Part shown: piece by piece, positions 17,303-26,319 of the stretch
How the letters are laid out: each line of letters starts with the position of its first letter
Position numbering within the stretch: the first letter of the stretch is position 1
From: Verrucomicrobiales bacterium
GTDB lineage: Bacteria > Verrucomicrobiota > Verrucomicrobiia > Limisphaerales > J093
Assembly: GCA_015075445.1 (NCBI GenBank)
Contig: JABTUJ010000011.1
Location: 1 to 64,000, forward strand
Length of the DNA stretch: 64,000 nucleotides
Direction: 5' to 3'
Translations under genes and position numbers: made by a program
The notes under the pieces: generated by a model
What the model was told of the DNA's origin: nothing
What the model saw: only the letters and a program-made list of their open reading frames with translations
Database searches by the model: none

Positions 17303-19225
17303 GTGAAGACAGGCTTTAGGTTCTTCGGTCGGGGTCTGGCCCTGTCAGGTTCCTGCTCACCGGGCGGGGAGGCCAGGCCGGGGGCGTTTTCCCTGCACCT
17401 GAGGTGCAGGTGTCCCGCCTGCTGCGCCCTCGCGCACAGCGCCGCAGGAGGCCGGCGTACTCCACACGCCGCGCGTCCCGCCGAGGGTGGTGACCTCCGC
17501 ATTCCAGGGCAGGCTGGCCATGGTTGGGCGGGATTGGGCCCCTGGAATCCCGGAACTTCCCTTGAGCTTTGCCCTTTGAGCTTTGAGCTTTGCCCTTTGA
17601 GCTTTGAGCTTTGCCCTTTGAGCTTTGAGCTTCCCCCTCCGTGTCTTGCCTCCACCGGTGCAAGGCCTCTGAGCAACGCCGGCAGGAGCAGGCGGCTTCG
17701 CGGGCGGCGATGGTGGAGGGAGGCGGGTTACCTGGGCGCGCTTGCGGGTCTGGCGATTGGGTGCGGCAGCTTCGCTGGCCGGGCGGAGTGGCCGCTTTAC
17801 CGCGGTCCGCACGGCAACGGTGTTTCCGAGGAACGGTTGCGCACCGACTGGAATGAGCATCCGCCGGAACGCCTGTGGCGCCTGCCGCTTACCAACGGGC
17901 TTTCGTCGGTCACGATCAGCGACGGACGCGTGTTCACGCAGGTTCGGGTGGGGGGGGTGTTGGATGGCACGGACGTGTGTGTGGCGCTCGAGGCCGCCAC
18001 GGGCCGGTTTCTTTGGACCCGGCCGGTGGGGCAGGCTCGCTATCCCGACGGCGGGGTGGGGAGTGATGACGGGCCGCGGAGCACGCCGGTGGTGCGGGGA
18101 GGGCGGGTGTTCGTGCTGGGAAGCTACCTGGACCTGCATTGCTTCGAGGTGGCGGACGGGGCCACGGTCTGGTCGAGGGACTTGCGCGCCGAGTTGGGGG
18201 GGAGCGTGATTCCGTGGCAGAACGCGGCGTCGCCGCTGCTGGAGGGGGAGCTTCTCCTGTTGAACTGCAACGCTTCTCCGCGGGCGTTGGTGGCCCTGCG
18301 CCAAAGCGATGGCGAAGTCGTGTGGCGGTCGGGGGACGAGCGCATGACGCACGCCACGCCGGTTCCGGCCACGATCCTGGGCGAGCGGCAGGTGGTTTTC
18401 CTGACGCAGTTTGGGGCCGTGAGTGTGCGGCCGCTGACGGGCGAAGTGCTCTGGCGGCATCGCTTCCCGTACAACACCTCGACGGGGGCCTCACCCGTGG
18501 TGGACGGGGAGGTGGTGTATGGCGCCGCGGCGTACGCGCGGGGGTCGGCGGCGGCGCGGGTGTCGCGGACTGACGCGGGCTTCGCGGCGGGCAGCGTGTG
18601 GGGGCCATTGTCGACCCGGATGATCCACTGGAGCACGCCCGTGGCGGTGGGCGGGCACATTTACGGGCTGTTCGGACAGAACAGCGGCCGGCTGCGGTGT
18701 CTGGATTTACGGGACGGGGCCTACACGTGGGAAGGCCCGAACGTGGGCTTGGGGGCGATCCTGCTGGTGGATGGAAAGTTGTTGGTGGCCACGGAGGGGG
18801 GCGAGATCCTCCTCGCGGAACCCGATCCGACGGCGTATCGGGAGATCGGGCGTTTCCGGGCGCTGAACGGGCGGGTTTGGAATTCGCCGGCGATCAGTGA
18901 TGGGGTGCTTTACGTGCGGGGGACGACGGAGTTGGCGGCGTTTGATGTGGGGCCTCCGCGGCCGCGGGTGTTGCGTTTGGCGGCGCACTGGGATCCGCTC
19001 GGACGGGTGGTGAGCTTCACGGTGTCGGATGCGGAGGGGCAACCGCTTCTACCCATCCAGGCGCAGGCGATTCAACTGCTGGAGGCGTCGCGGGTTGGGG
19101 AAGGTGCCTCATGGACGCCCGTCGAGCTGAGCTGGACTGTGGCGGACGGTGTGCTCCGCGGGGAGGTGCCGGTTCCGCCGGAGGTCAACGGGGCGCGCTT
19201 CTACGTGGGTCGCGAGACGGACTGA
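17303..19225 (+). CDS. PQQ-like beta-propeller repeat protein, 5' end disturbed
   Basis: The conserved part begins near 17708 with a hydrophobic leader (GYLGALAGLAIGCGSFAGRA), then EWPLYRGPHGNGVSEERL, the usual opening of the family. Propeller blades follow (LWRLPLTNGLSSVTISDGRV, ALEAATGRFLWTR, ALRQSDGEVVWRSGDE, VRPLTGEVLWRHRF), ending in a small beta-sandwich. No ATG is in frame near the leader. The only in-frame starts are a TTG at 17534 and the GTG at 17303, and the segment between is repeat DNA read through as protein. The true start may have been displaced by repeat insertion or lost by frameshift. It is probably exported or lipid-anchored. The extent given is the full open frame. Confidence 0.75.
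   Translation: MKTGFRFFGRGLALSGSCSPGGEARPGAFSLHLRCRCPACCALAHSAAGGRRTPHAARPAEGGDLRIPGQAGHGWAGLGPWNPGTSLELCPLSFELCPLSFELCPLSFELPPPCLASTGARPLSNAGRSRRLRGRRWWREAGYLGALAGLAIGCGSFAGRAEWPLYRGPHGNGVSEERLRTDWNEHPPERLWRLPLTNGLSSVTISDGRVFTQVRVGGVLDGTDVCVALEAATGRFLWTRPVGQARYPDGGVGSDDGPRSTPVVRGGRVFVLGSYLDLHCFEVADGATVWSRDLRAELGGSVIPWQNAASPLLEGELLLLNCNASPRALVALRQSDGEVVWRSGDERMTHATPVPATILGERQVVFLTQFGAVSVRPLTGEVLWRHRFPYNTSTGASPVVDGEVVYGAAAYARGSAAARVSRTDAGFAAGSVWGPLSTRMIHWSTPVAVGGHIYGLFGQNSGRLRCLDLRDGAYTWEGPNVGLGAILLVDGKLLVATEGGEILLAEPDPTAYREIGRFRALNGRVWNSPAISDGVLYVRGTTELAAFDVGPPRPRVLRLAAHWDPLGRVVSFTVSDAEGQPLLPIQAQAIQLLEASRVGEGASWTPVELSWTVADGVLRGEVPVPPEVNGARFYVGRETD
17564..17626. repeat. 21-bp tandem repeat (x3) inside 5' frame of propeller gene
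   Basis: GAGCTTTGCCCTTTGAGCTT plus one T repeats at 17564, 17585 and 17606. The unit is built from the word CTTTGAG, the complement of CTCAAAG at 50.9 kb. Flanks are shared with that locus too: GGAACTTCCCTTGAGC here, and its complement there. Confidence 0.85.
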
Positions 19226-19297
19226 TATGCAATATCGCCCCTGGCCGGTGAACGCCGGCGGGGACTTCGGCGGAGGGAGGAAGGCTGGGGGTGGCGA

Positions 19298-20362
19298 TCA
19301 GTTCTGGGTGAGGTGAATGCTGCCGCCGCTGGTGCGCAGGCGGAGCAGGCGGCCTCCCTCGCCGATCCGGCCCACGAGCTCGTTGCGTTTGACCGTGCCC
19401 TGGACGGTGATTGGCAGGTCGGTGTTGACGCTTCCCCCACTGGTGCGGGCGTCGATGTCGGCGTGAATTTCCCGGGGGACAGTCAGCCGGACGTTGCCAC
19501 CCGAGGTCGAGAGCCGGCAGCCGCCGGTTTGGTCCGCGGCGAGTCTGGCGCTGACGGATCCGCCGGAGGTGGAGGCGTCCACGGCGGCATGCGCGTCACG
19601 GATGTCGATGTTGCCGCCGGAGGTGTCGGCTTCGAGCGGGCCATAGGCGCTGTCGACACGAATGGACCCGCCGGAGGTGCTGAGTTTGGCGGCAGCTTTG
19701 GCGATTTCGATGGTGACGTTCCCGCCGGAGGTGCGGAGGTCGGCGGGTTGGCTGGCGGACTTGACCGAGATGCTGCCACCGGAAGTCCGGCAGGTGACGG
19801 GGCCCTGGATGGCTCCCAGCTTGAGTGATCCGCCGGAGGTGCTGGCGAGGACGGTGCCGGTGAGGTCGGGGACCGTGATCGAACCGCCGGCGGTCTTGAG
19901 GTCGAGATCGAACTGGGCGGGTAACGTGACCGTGTAGCGCACCTGCAAGCCCGAGCCCCAGTTCCGCCACGACTTCAACGAAGAATCGAGGCGGGCGTGG
20001 ACGGTGACCGTGTTACCCTGTTGTTCGAAACTGATCTGGTGCGCGGCCAGGAGTTGGCGGGCCTTTTTCTCGGAGGTGCGCCGCACCTCGCGATCCACCG
20101 TGATGGCGACTTCGGGGCGGTCACTGGTGCGGATATCGATGGCGCCGCGGTCCAGATCCATGACGAGCTTGCCGCCGGGCGCGACGGTGAAGGTGCGGTT
20201 GAGGTGAACCGGAGGGATGGCGACGTCGGTGTCGTCGTCGGCCGCCTGGCTGCGCGTACAGCCAGTCGAGGTGCCGAGGAGAGCGCCGAGGGCCAGGGCG
20301 AAGGCGAGGCCGCCCGCCCCGAGGAGGCGGGTGGCCGGTGGAAGGTACGGTTGCGGTTTCAT
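19298..20362 (-). CDS. DUF4097-family lipoprotein with TSGGS beta-helix repeats
   Basis: 354 residues from the ATG at 20362. The signal peptide ends in a lipobox (ALLGTSTGC, Cys about 35), so the mature protein should be lipid-anchored. From about residue 155 a turn with TSGG (TSGGSLKLG, TSGGSISVK, TSGGNVTIE, TSGGSIRVD and so on) recurs about every 20-22 residues, nine or more times. This is typical of the DUF4097 parallel beta-roll. Homologues lie near envelope-stress systems. Here it is the distal neighbour of a DUF6249 gene and of a divergent ECF sigma/anti-sigma pair, suggesting an envelope-sensing module. Confidence 0.85.
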   Translation of the reverse strand: MKPQPYLPPATRLLGAGGLAFALALGALLGTSTGCTRSQAADDDTDVAIPPVHLNRTFTVAPGGKLVMDLDRGAIDIRTSDRPEVAITVDREVRRTSEKKARQLLAAHQISFEQQGNTVTVHARLDSSLKSWRNWGSGLQVRYTVTLPAQFDLDLKTAGGSITVPDLTGTVLASTSGGSLKLGAIQGPVTCRTSGGSISVKSASQPADLRTSGGNVTIEIAKAAAKLSTSGGSIRVDSAYGPLEADTSGGNIDIRDAHAAVDASTSGGSVSARLAADQTGGCRLSTSGGNVRLTVPREIHADIDARTSGGSVNTDLPITVQGTVKRNELVGRIGEGGRLLRLRTSGGSIHLTQN

Positions 20363-20425
20363 GGTCGATCGGAGTCCGTGCGGGGAACCGGCGGACGGAG
20401 CCGTCGGGTTCGCGCCTAACGGTTG

Positions 20426-20872
20426 TTACCCGGCGGGGGAGCGTTTGGTTTCAGATAATTTCGACCGTTCGAGCGCTTCAAGGGTTTCCGCCTCCCGGCG
20501 GCCGACGGCGACGTAGTAGATCAGGTACGCGAGGCCGATCCCGGCGGGGATCAGGCCGAACCACGCGATCTCCGGCTCATCCAGGCCGTGGAAGGCGATG
20601 ATGGCACCGAGGCCAACGAAGAGCCAGATGAGGCCTTTCAGGAGGTTGCGACGCGGGGTGTAGGGCTTGACGTCTTCGGCGAAGAAGGCCTCGGGCAGGG
20701 GCGGGACGTCCACGCCCTTGTCGATCGCGGCCATGCGTTCCTGGTGGTAGAGGGTGTAGATGTCGCGCCGCTTGCGGTAGTTCGTGTAGATGCCCAGCAT
20801 GGCGATGGCGCAGCCGAACACGATGCCGAACAGCGGGATCATGAACGGCCAGAACTCGAAGGAGGCAAACAT
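20426..20872 (-). CDS. DUF6249-like small membrane protein
   Basis: 148 residues. Membrane segment 1 is WPFMIPLFGIVFGCAIAMLG, followed by a basic loop with YHQERMAAIDKGVDVPPLPE, a motif characteristic of this family. Two more membrane segments are LIWLFVGLGAIIAFHG and FGLIPAGIGLAYLIYYVAVG. It ends in a charged tail. It is 63 bases upstream of the DUF4097 gene on the same strand and divergent from the ECF sigma gene. In other genomes this family is often found with ECF sigma factors. Function unknown. Confidence 0.75.
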   Translation of the reverse strand: MFASFEFWPFMIPLFGIVFGCAIAMLGIYTNYRKRRDIYTLYHQERMAAIDKGVDVPPLPEAFFAEDVKPYTPRRNLLKGLIWLFVGLGAIIAFHGLDEPEIAWFGLIPAGIGLAYLIYYVAVGRREAETLEALERSKLSETKRSPAG

Positions 20873-21110
20873 GGTCTTGGGGGTTGTAGCTCGTGGTCTT
20901 GCTGCCGTGCCCCCGGCAGTCCCGGGGGCGTCATCTGCCGTTTCGACTGCGAGGGTCGGCGCCAGGTTTCAAGAAAGCTTTTGAAACCGTGCGAGCGATG
21001 GCGCAGTCTCAACTACCAGCTTGTGGCGGTGTCGATGTCCGACACGCTGCCGGCGAGCCGGTTTGGCAGGTGGTGCCGTGGCTCCGACCAAGCCGCGCTG
21101 CCGCATCGTG

Positions 21111-21695
21111 ATGGACGACGCAATCCGCGAGCGTTTGGCGGCCCGGGCGTACCGGGAGGCGTTCGAGCGCCTGCTCGAGGTCTACCAGGAGCGGGTGTTT
21201 CGTCTGGCCGTCAGCATGTTGCGCAACGAAACCGCGGCCGAAGACGTGACGCAGGACATCTTTCTGAAAGTCTGGAAGGCGCTGCCTGGTTACCAGGGCG
21301 CGGCCGCCCTCTCCACCTGGCTGTATGCGATCGCGCGCAACACGTGCCTCACGGAACTGAAGCGCCGCAGTCATCGTCCCACGGTCTCGCTCGACGCTCC
21401 CGAGTTTGACGGGGCAGGGGAGTCGCTCCCCGCACTGCAGACGACGGACCCGGAGGGTGGAGTGGAGCTGGACGTCCAGGCCCTCCTGGTGCGGTTGCCC
21501 GAGAAGTACCGCCGCGTCGTGACCCTCTTCTATCTCGAACAGAAATCGTACGAAGAGGTGGCGGCCTTGCTGGGGCTGCCGCTGGGGACGGTCAAGACCT
21601 TCCTCTTCCGCGCACGCAAGTCGCTGCTGGACCTGGCGCAGCGGCCGCCCCGAGCGCCGGGTTCTCCGGTGCCGCCAGGCTCACCGTCGTCCTGA
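21111..21695 (+). CDS. ECF RNA polymerase sigma factor
   Basis: 194 residues from the ATG at 21111; the frame is open earlier but unconserved. Sigma region 2 reads FERLLEVYQERVFRLAVSML and DVTQDIFLKVWKALPGY, with STWLYAIARNTCLTELKRR. Sigma region 4 has YRRVVTLFYLEQKSYEEVAA and the recognition helix GLPLGTVKTFLFRARKSLL. It is followed after 5 bases by a zinc-finger anti-sigma gene, the common arrangement. It probably controls the divergent DUF6249-DUF4097 genes and itself. Confidence 0.92.
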   Translation: MDDAIRERLAARAYREAFERLLEVYQERVFRLAVSMLRNETAAEDVTQDIFLKVWKALPGYQGAAALSTWLYAIARNTCLTELKRRSHRPTVSLDAPEFDGAGESLPALQTTDPEGGVELDVQALLVRLPEKYRRVVTLFYLEQKSYEEVAALLGLPLGTVKTFLFRARKSLLDLAQRPPRAPGSPVPPGSPSS

Positions 21696-21700
21696 ACGCC

Positions 21701-22243
21701 ATGGCCTGCCCCGCCTTCGAGGTTCTCATTGCCGACTGGGTGGAAGGACACCTTCCGCCGGGGGAGGCTAGCCGCGTGGCGCGGCACGTCGAGAGGTGCC
21801 GGGACTGTGCCGCGTTTGCGCGGCAATGGCGGGCCCTGGACGCCGGACTCAGCCGGGGGTTGCGTCCGCGTCCGCTGTCGGCCGGCTTCCGGCAACGCCT
21901 CTGGCAGCGCATCGAAGGCGAGGGGCTCGCGCGCGATCCCGCAAGCCGCGAGGAGCTCAAGCAGCGAGCGCAGGTGGAATACGACCGGGGATTGGCCCGG
22001 ATGCGGCGGAGGGTCTGGTCGTTCGGGGCGGCGCTGGACGCCGTGGGTCTGGGGCTGCTGGTGGCCGCGACGGCGACGGCCGCGGTGGTGCATGCTCCGA
22101 AGCTGCTGCAAGCCCTTCCGCCCGAGCTGCAGGGGCGATTTCCATCGCCACTCTGGCTCGGGGCGGTCTTGGGGGTAGCGGTGTTGGTGATCGGAGCGCT
22201 GGCGGTGTGTCGGCGGCCGGGCCGGCTCGGTTCCTGGCTCTGA
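21701..22243 (+). CDS. anti-sigma factor with zf-HC2 domain
   Basis: 180 residues starting MACPAFEVLIADWVEGHLPP. The zinc-binding anti-sigma motif HVERCRDC (His-x3-Cys-x2-Cys) is near residues 28-35. A helical cytoplasmic part precedes two membrane segments (AVGLGLLVAATATAAVV and LGAVLGVAVLVIGALAV). It lies 5 bases after the ECF sigma gene and is surely cotranscribed. It should hold that sigma factor at the membrane until an envelope signal arrives. Its 3' end meets the convergent protease gene. Confidence 0.88.
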   Translation: MACPAFEVLIADWVEGHLPPGEASRVARHVERCRDCAAFARQWRALDAGLSRGLRPRPLSAGFRQRLWQRIEGEGLARDPASREELKQRAQVEYDRGLARMRRRVWSFGAALDAVGLGLLVAATATAAVVHAPKLLQALPPELQGRFPSPLWLGAVLGVAVLVIGALAVCRRPGRLGSWL

Positions 22244-22248
22244 AGCTG

Positions 22249-25191
22249 TCAGTAGTTCAGGGACGGGGCGTTGGTCTGGCCGACCCGGATGATGATGATG
22301 GGCGTGCTGCCGGCGCCGCCGCTGGCGTTGAGCATGTAGCCGGCATCCAGGGCCTTGTCGATGCGCAGGCGCGTTTCGGACAGGTGGGCTTTGGTGTAGG
22401 TGTCCAGCCCGGAATGTTCCTTGGCCTGAGTCAGGCGCGTGCTGAGCTGGCGCAGGTGGAGGAGGGCGAGGTTGGCGATGGGCTTGTGGGAGGCCTGCCG
22501 CCAGCTTTCGGGCATGCTGAGGTCGATGAGCCGCTCGACGTACTCGCGTTGGAGGTTGCGGCGCAGACTCGAGATCATGGGCTGGCGATCGGAGTAAGTG
22601 CCCGCGCCCAACTCGAGCTCGGACCACACCTCGGTCTCGAGGGACTCGAGGATCTCGGGCAGGGTGATCATGTCCTCGGCGGCGGGGGTGAGAAACTCGT
22701 TGTCATAGACGCGGCCCAGGGTGCCGGGGTTGAGCAGGCGGGTGAGCAGCGCGGATTGGATGCCCATGATGCGGTCGTGCACGGGCCAGGTCGGGTCTTC
22801 GAAGGACGCGGAGTACTGATCCAGCCACTTGTCCACGGTCATGCGCCGCAGCAGTTCGGGGGTGAGACCGAAGGAGGCGTCGCGGAAGCCATTTTCGAGG
22901 ATGAAACGGAGGGCGTCGCGCTGGTCCTTGACGGGCACGACCTCGATGGGGGTGCGGTTGCCGGGGTCGCCTTTCTTGTCCCGGTTGACGAAGGCGCCGC
23001 CGAGCCAGCCGGCCATCATGCCGAGGGCCCGGGTCTGCAGGGCGAGCGTCATTTCGTAGCCGTAGCGGGCGCGGGCCCAGCTCTGGCCGTCCTTGACGAA
23101 CTTGTCGATGAGGCGGGCGCGATGGAAGCGGGCGAGCTCGAGCTGGCGGTGGGCGTAGGTGAGCGGGTCGGCCGCGAAGTCATAGCGGCGGGCGAAGGGG
23201 TCGGGGCCGAGGGTGTCTTCGTCGGTGGCGTAGGTGAGCTCCGGCTCGGAGGCCCGTTGGAGGATGGCCTTGAGGTCGTCCGGCTTCTCGGCGAGGGCGT
23301 AGCCGTACTCGATGGCCCAGAAGTCGTACGGGCCGATATCGATCATCCCATAGTCACCCTGCTGGTCGCGGTCTTCCCAGTTGAAGATGTTGACGGGCAG
23401 GTAGTCCATGACGGAGCCGGCGAAAGGCTTCTTGCCCTTGACCTCGGGGCTGTTGATCTGCTCGAGGGTGTAGATGCTCGAGGAGCGGAAGTTGTGGCGC
23501 AGGCCGAGGGTGTGTCCGACCTCGTGGGCGACGAGTTCGGCCACCAGAGGGCCGACGAACCACTCGGGAACGCCGTCGAGGAGGGGCTCGGGTTTGGTTT
23601 CCTTCTTCTTTTCCGGCTTCTTTTTCTCCTCTGCCGGCTGGTCGCCGGTGGCGGGCTCGCCGTCCTTCGGAGGATCTTCGGCGGGGAGGGAGTCGAGCAT
23701 CAGGTCGAAGGCGAAGCGCATGGCGGCGAGGTCGAGGGCCTTGCATTCGGCGGCGCGGCAGAGGCCGTTGAACTGGCTGGTGCGGCCCACGAGGCCGTCG
23801 AAGTCGTCATCGCCGACGAGGGTGGGGTCGACGGTGGCCATGGGGTGGCCGCCGTGTTCGAGGGGTCCGCGCTGGCGGAAGCTGGCCATGAGGGCATCGC
23901 GGCTGGCGGGCGGGGCGAGGCGCACGCGGGGGTCCCACTGGGGTCGGGTCTGGAGCCAGGCGAGGGTGGCGGGGCTGAGGCCTTCCATGGCCAGCGGGGG
24001 GATCGTTTCGTTGAACTGGCGCCAGTAATGCCGGATCCAGCCGTCGGTGAGGATGATGTCGGCATCGAGGATTTCGCCGGTCAGCGGGTCGACGCGGCTG
24101 GGGCCGATGGCGGTGCCGATGTCGTTGTTGAGCCAGCGGACGAAGTTGTAGCGGACGTCTTCGGGGTCCTTTTCCATGTGGGCCCCGGTGGCGGCATCCT
24201 GGTAATAGACCTCGATGGCGTTGGCGATGCCGACCTTTTCGAAGGCCTTGTTCCACATGAGGACGCCCTCGCGAACCCAGCGGCGGTAGCGGATCGGGGT
24301 GGTGTGTTCGAGGTAGAAGACGATGGGGTTCTTCGGCGGGCTGACCTGGATCTTGGGATCTGCCTTTTCGAGGTGCCAGCGGTTGATGTAACGGACCTGG
24401 TTCTCGTCGGCTTGGTACTTGCCCAGGTCGCGAAAGCCGGTGGTGAAGTAGCCCACCCGTTCGTCGGCGACGCGCGGTTTGTAGGCCGGGTTGGGTCGGA
24501 TTTCGCTGATGGAGTAATGGAGGGTTTTGAGGAAGCCGTCGCGCATCGGGAGTTCGAAGGCGAGCTCGACGTTGCCGGGGAAGGCCTTGGCGGTCTTGAT
24601 CGTGGCGAGCTGGGTTCGCGCGCCGGTCACCATCGGGCCAAAGAAACGGCCGGCTTCGCCGACGAGGAGGGCGTCCATGTCGATGATGGGGCCCTGGCCC
24701 GGGACGAGGCCGAGGATGGGGACATCCACGATGACGCGGTCGGTGAAGAGGCGTTGGACGCTGGCCTTGGACTCGGCTTCGCCGGTCGAGCGGATTTCGA
24801 GGTTGGGCGTGAGGAGGACCATGCGTTTGTCCTGGCGCCGCCAGTACACGTACATGTCGCCGGCCTGGAGGCCGGCGTAGCGCTCGCCGCTGGCCACGGT
24901 CAGGGCGATGAAGAACTTCTTCTCGGCGAACTTCTCGGGGAAGACGGCCAGCATCTGGCTGTCCCGGCGGCGGACCCAGATCTGGAGGAGGCTGGGGGTC
25001 TTTTCGAGCGAGGAGATGATCTGCTCGTGGTCCTTCAGCACCTCAGTGTGGGGCGGGAAGTCGGGCTTGGGGGCGGCGGAGGCCGGCGCGTCGGCGGCTG
25101 GTGCTTGCGCCTGCAAGGTCAGGGCGAGCACGACCCCGGCGGCGAGGGCAGCACCCAGGCGGATGGAAAACGCGGAACAGGCTTTGATCAT
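22249..25191 (-). CDS. zinc-dependent metalloprotease, DUF5117/DUF4953 type
   Basis: 980 residues from the ATG at 25191, chosen because a signal peptide follows (MIKACSAFSIRLGAALAAGV). The DUF5117-like N-terminal half is followed by the zinc site HEVGHTLGLRHNFRSS near residue 555, the extended HExxHxxGxxH metzincin-like form. A charged, Lys/Glu-rich insert (EEKKKPEKKKETKPEP) just before the site looks like a linker. Homologues are large secreted or periplasmic proteases of unknown substrate, common in Verrucomicrobiota and Bacteroidota. The gene ends 5 bases from the convergent anti-sigma stop. The next gene upstream is an M23 peptidase on the same strand. Confidence 0.88.
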   Translation of the reverse strand: MIKACSAFSIRLGAALAAGVVLALTLQAQAPAADAPASAAPKPDFPPHTEVLKDHEQIISSLEKTPSLLQIWVRRRDSQMLAVFPEKFAEKKFFIALTVASGERYAGLQAGDMYVYWRRQDKRMVLLTPNLEIRSTGEAESKASVQRLFTDRVIVDVPILGLVPGQGPIIDMDALLVGEAGRFFGPMVTGARTQLATIKTAKAFPGNVELAFELPMRDGFLKTLHYSISEIRPNPAYKPRVADERVGYFTTGFRDLGKYQADENQVRYINRWHLEKADPKIQVSPPKNPIVFYLEHTTPIRYRRWVREGVLMWNKAFEKVGIANAIEVYYQDAATGAHMEKDPEDVRYNFVRWLNNDIGTAIGPSRVDPLTGEILDADIILTDGWIRHYWRQFNETIPPLAMEGLSPATLAWLQTRPQWDPRVRLAPPASRDALMASFRQRGPLEHGGHPMATVDPTLVGDDDFDGLVGRTSQFNGLCRAAECKALDLAAMRFAFDLMLDSLPAEDPPKDGEPATGDQPAEEKKKPEKKKETKPEPLLDGVPEWFVGPLVAELVAHEVGHTLGLRHNFRSSSIYTLEQINSPEVKGKKPFAGSVMDYLPVNIFNWEDRDQQGDYGMIDIGPYDFWAIEYGYALAEKPDDLKAILQRASEPELTYATDEDTLGPDPFARRYDFAADPLTYAHRQLELARFHRARLIDKFVKDGQSWARARYGYEMTLALQTRALGMMAGWLGGAFVNRDKKGDPGNRTPIEVVPVKDQRDALRFILENGFRDASFGLTPELLRRMTVDKWLDQYSASFEDPTWPVHDRIMGIQSALLTRLLNPGTLGRVYDNEFLTPAAEDMITLPEILESLETEVWSELELGAGTYSDRQPMISSLRRNLQREYVERLIDLSMPESWRQASHKPIANLALLHLRQLSTRLTQAKEHSGLDTYTKAHLSETRLRIDKALDAGYMLNASGGAGSTPIIIIRVGQTNAPSLNY

Positions 25192-25302
25192 AGACAGGAT
25201 CGGTTGGAAGGCGGACGAGGCCGTACGGCACGGTTGCCCTTCCGCTTTCGCGGCAGAGGCTATACTCGCGAATTGCGCGGCCGACAAGGGGAGACACACG
25301 GC

Positions 25303-26319
25303 TCAGTAGGTCAGGAGCCGGAGCAGACGTTCGCCGCTGGCGGTGAGTTGCCAGCGGCCGGCGCGGTGCTGGACCAGCTTGCCGCAGGGCCGGGCGCGCT
25401 GTTCGGCTTCGTTGACCGAAAGCAGTTGGAACCTGGAGGAGCCGGGGATTTCCGAGGCGGCACGGGGGATGAGGCGGAAGGGCAGGCCGTGGTAGTTGAG
25501 CGCGATTTCGTAACCGGCCACCCCCTCGGCGCGCGCCTTGGGATGGGGCTCGACCAGTTGGGGGTAGCGCCGCAGCCAGGAGAAATCGGTGGCGCGTACG
25601 ACGACGCGGCACAGTTCGGTCTGCTGCGTGAGGAGGCGGACGAGACTGAAGTTGGTCCGGAGACGGAGTTGCTCGTGGAAGACGCGGAACGGGTCGAGGC
25701 CAAGGAAATTGCGGCCGTTGAACTCGCCGTGGTCGTTGCGCTGGCCGGGCTCATGCTGCTGGTGCCAGGCGGTGAAGCGGTCGCTGAGGCGCAGGTTGAG
25801 CTCGAAGTGGAGGTGGGCGCGTTCCTTGGCGATGCTCTGGCGGGTGTTGGTGCTCCGGCCCAGGGTGCCCAGACGTTCGCCGGCTTGGATGGCGGCGCCG
25901 ACGGCGAGGTGCGGGGCGATGGCGCTCAGGTGGGCGTAGGTCGAGTAGATCTCCAGACCCTGGATCCGGTGCCGCAGGATCACGTAGCGTCCGAAGTTGG
26001 ACAGGCCGGGCTTGTCGTTGATGTAGACCACCACACCTGCGGCGGTGGCGGTGACCGGATCGGTCGGTTCGCCGCGGGAGTCGCGCTGGACGGTGAGGAT
26101 GTCCCAGCCTTCGTGGAACTGCTGTCCGTCGGTGCGCACACAGCCGAAGGTGCCGCTGGTCCAAGGTTTGCCGACCGTGCCGGCGAAAAAGCGTTCTTCA
26201 CCGCCGGCTTGCAGGAGCGCGCGGTTGGGGGTGGGCAGGTAGAAGGGTTGGGCGAGCGCGGCCCCGCCCACCACGGCCACGGTCAGGAAGAGAAGGGCGC
26301 GCCACGCGGCGGGGCTCAT
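25303..26319 (-). CDS. M23-family metallopeptidase (LytM-like)
   Basis: 338 residues with a signal peptide (MSPAAWRALLFLTVAVVGGA). The M23 zinc ligands are visible: FHEGWD (H-x3-D form, near residue 68) and HLHFEL (near 170), with the intervening YSTYAHLS strand. A C-terminal extension of about 130 residues (from LRLRTNFSLVRLL) is not part of the peptidase. It probably cleaves peptidoglycan cross-bridges in the periplasm or serves as an activator. Its ATG overlaps the stop of the upstream lipoprotein gene by 4 bases, so the two are translationally coupled. Confidence 0.9.
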   Translation of the reverse strand: MSPAAWRALLFLTVAVVGGAALAQPFYLPTPNRALLQAGGEERFFAGTVGKPWTSGTFGCVRTDGQQFHEGWDILTVQRDSRGEPTDPVTATAAGVVVYINDKPGLSNFGRYVILRHRIQGLEIYSTYAHLSAIAPHLAVGAAIQAGERLGTLGRSTNTRQSIAKERAHLHFELNLRLSDRFTAWHQQHEPGQRNDHGEFNGRNFLGLDPFRVFHEQLRLRTNFSLVRLLTQQTELCRVVVRATDFSWLRRYPQLVEPHPKARAEGVAGYEIALNYHGLPFRLIPRAASEIPGSSRFQLLSVNEAEQRARPCGKLVQHRAGRWQLTASGERLLRLLTY

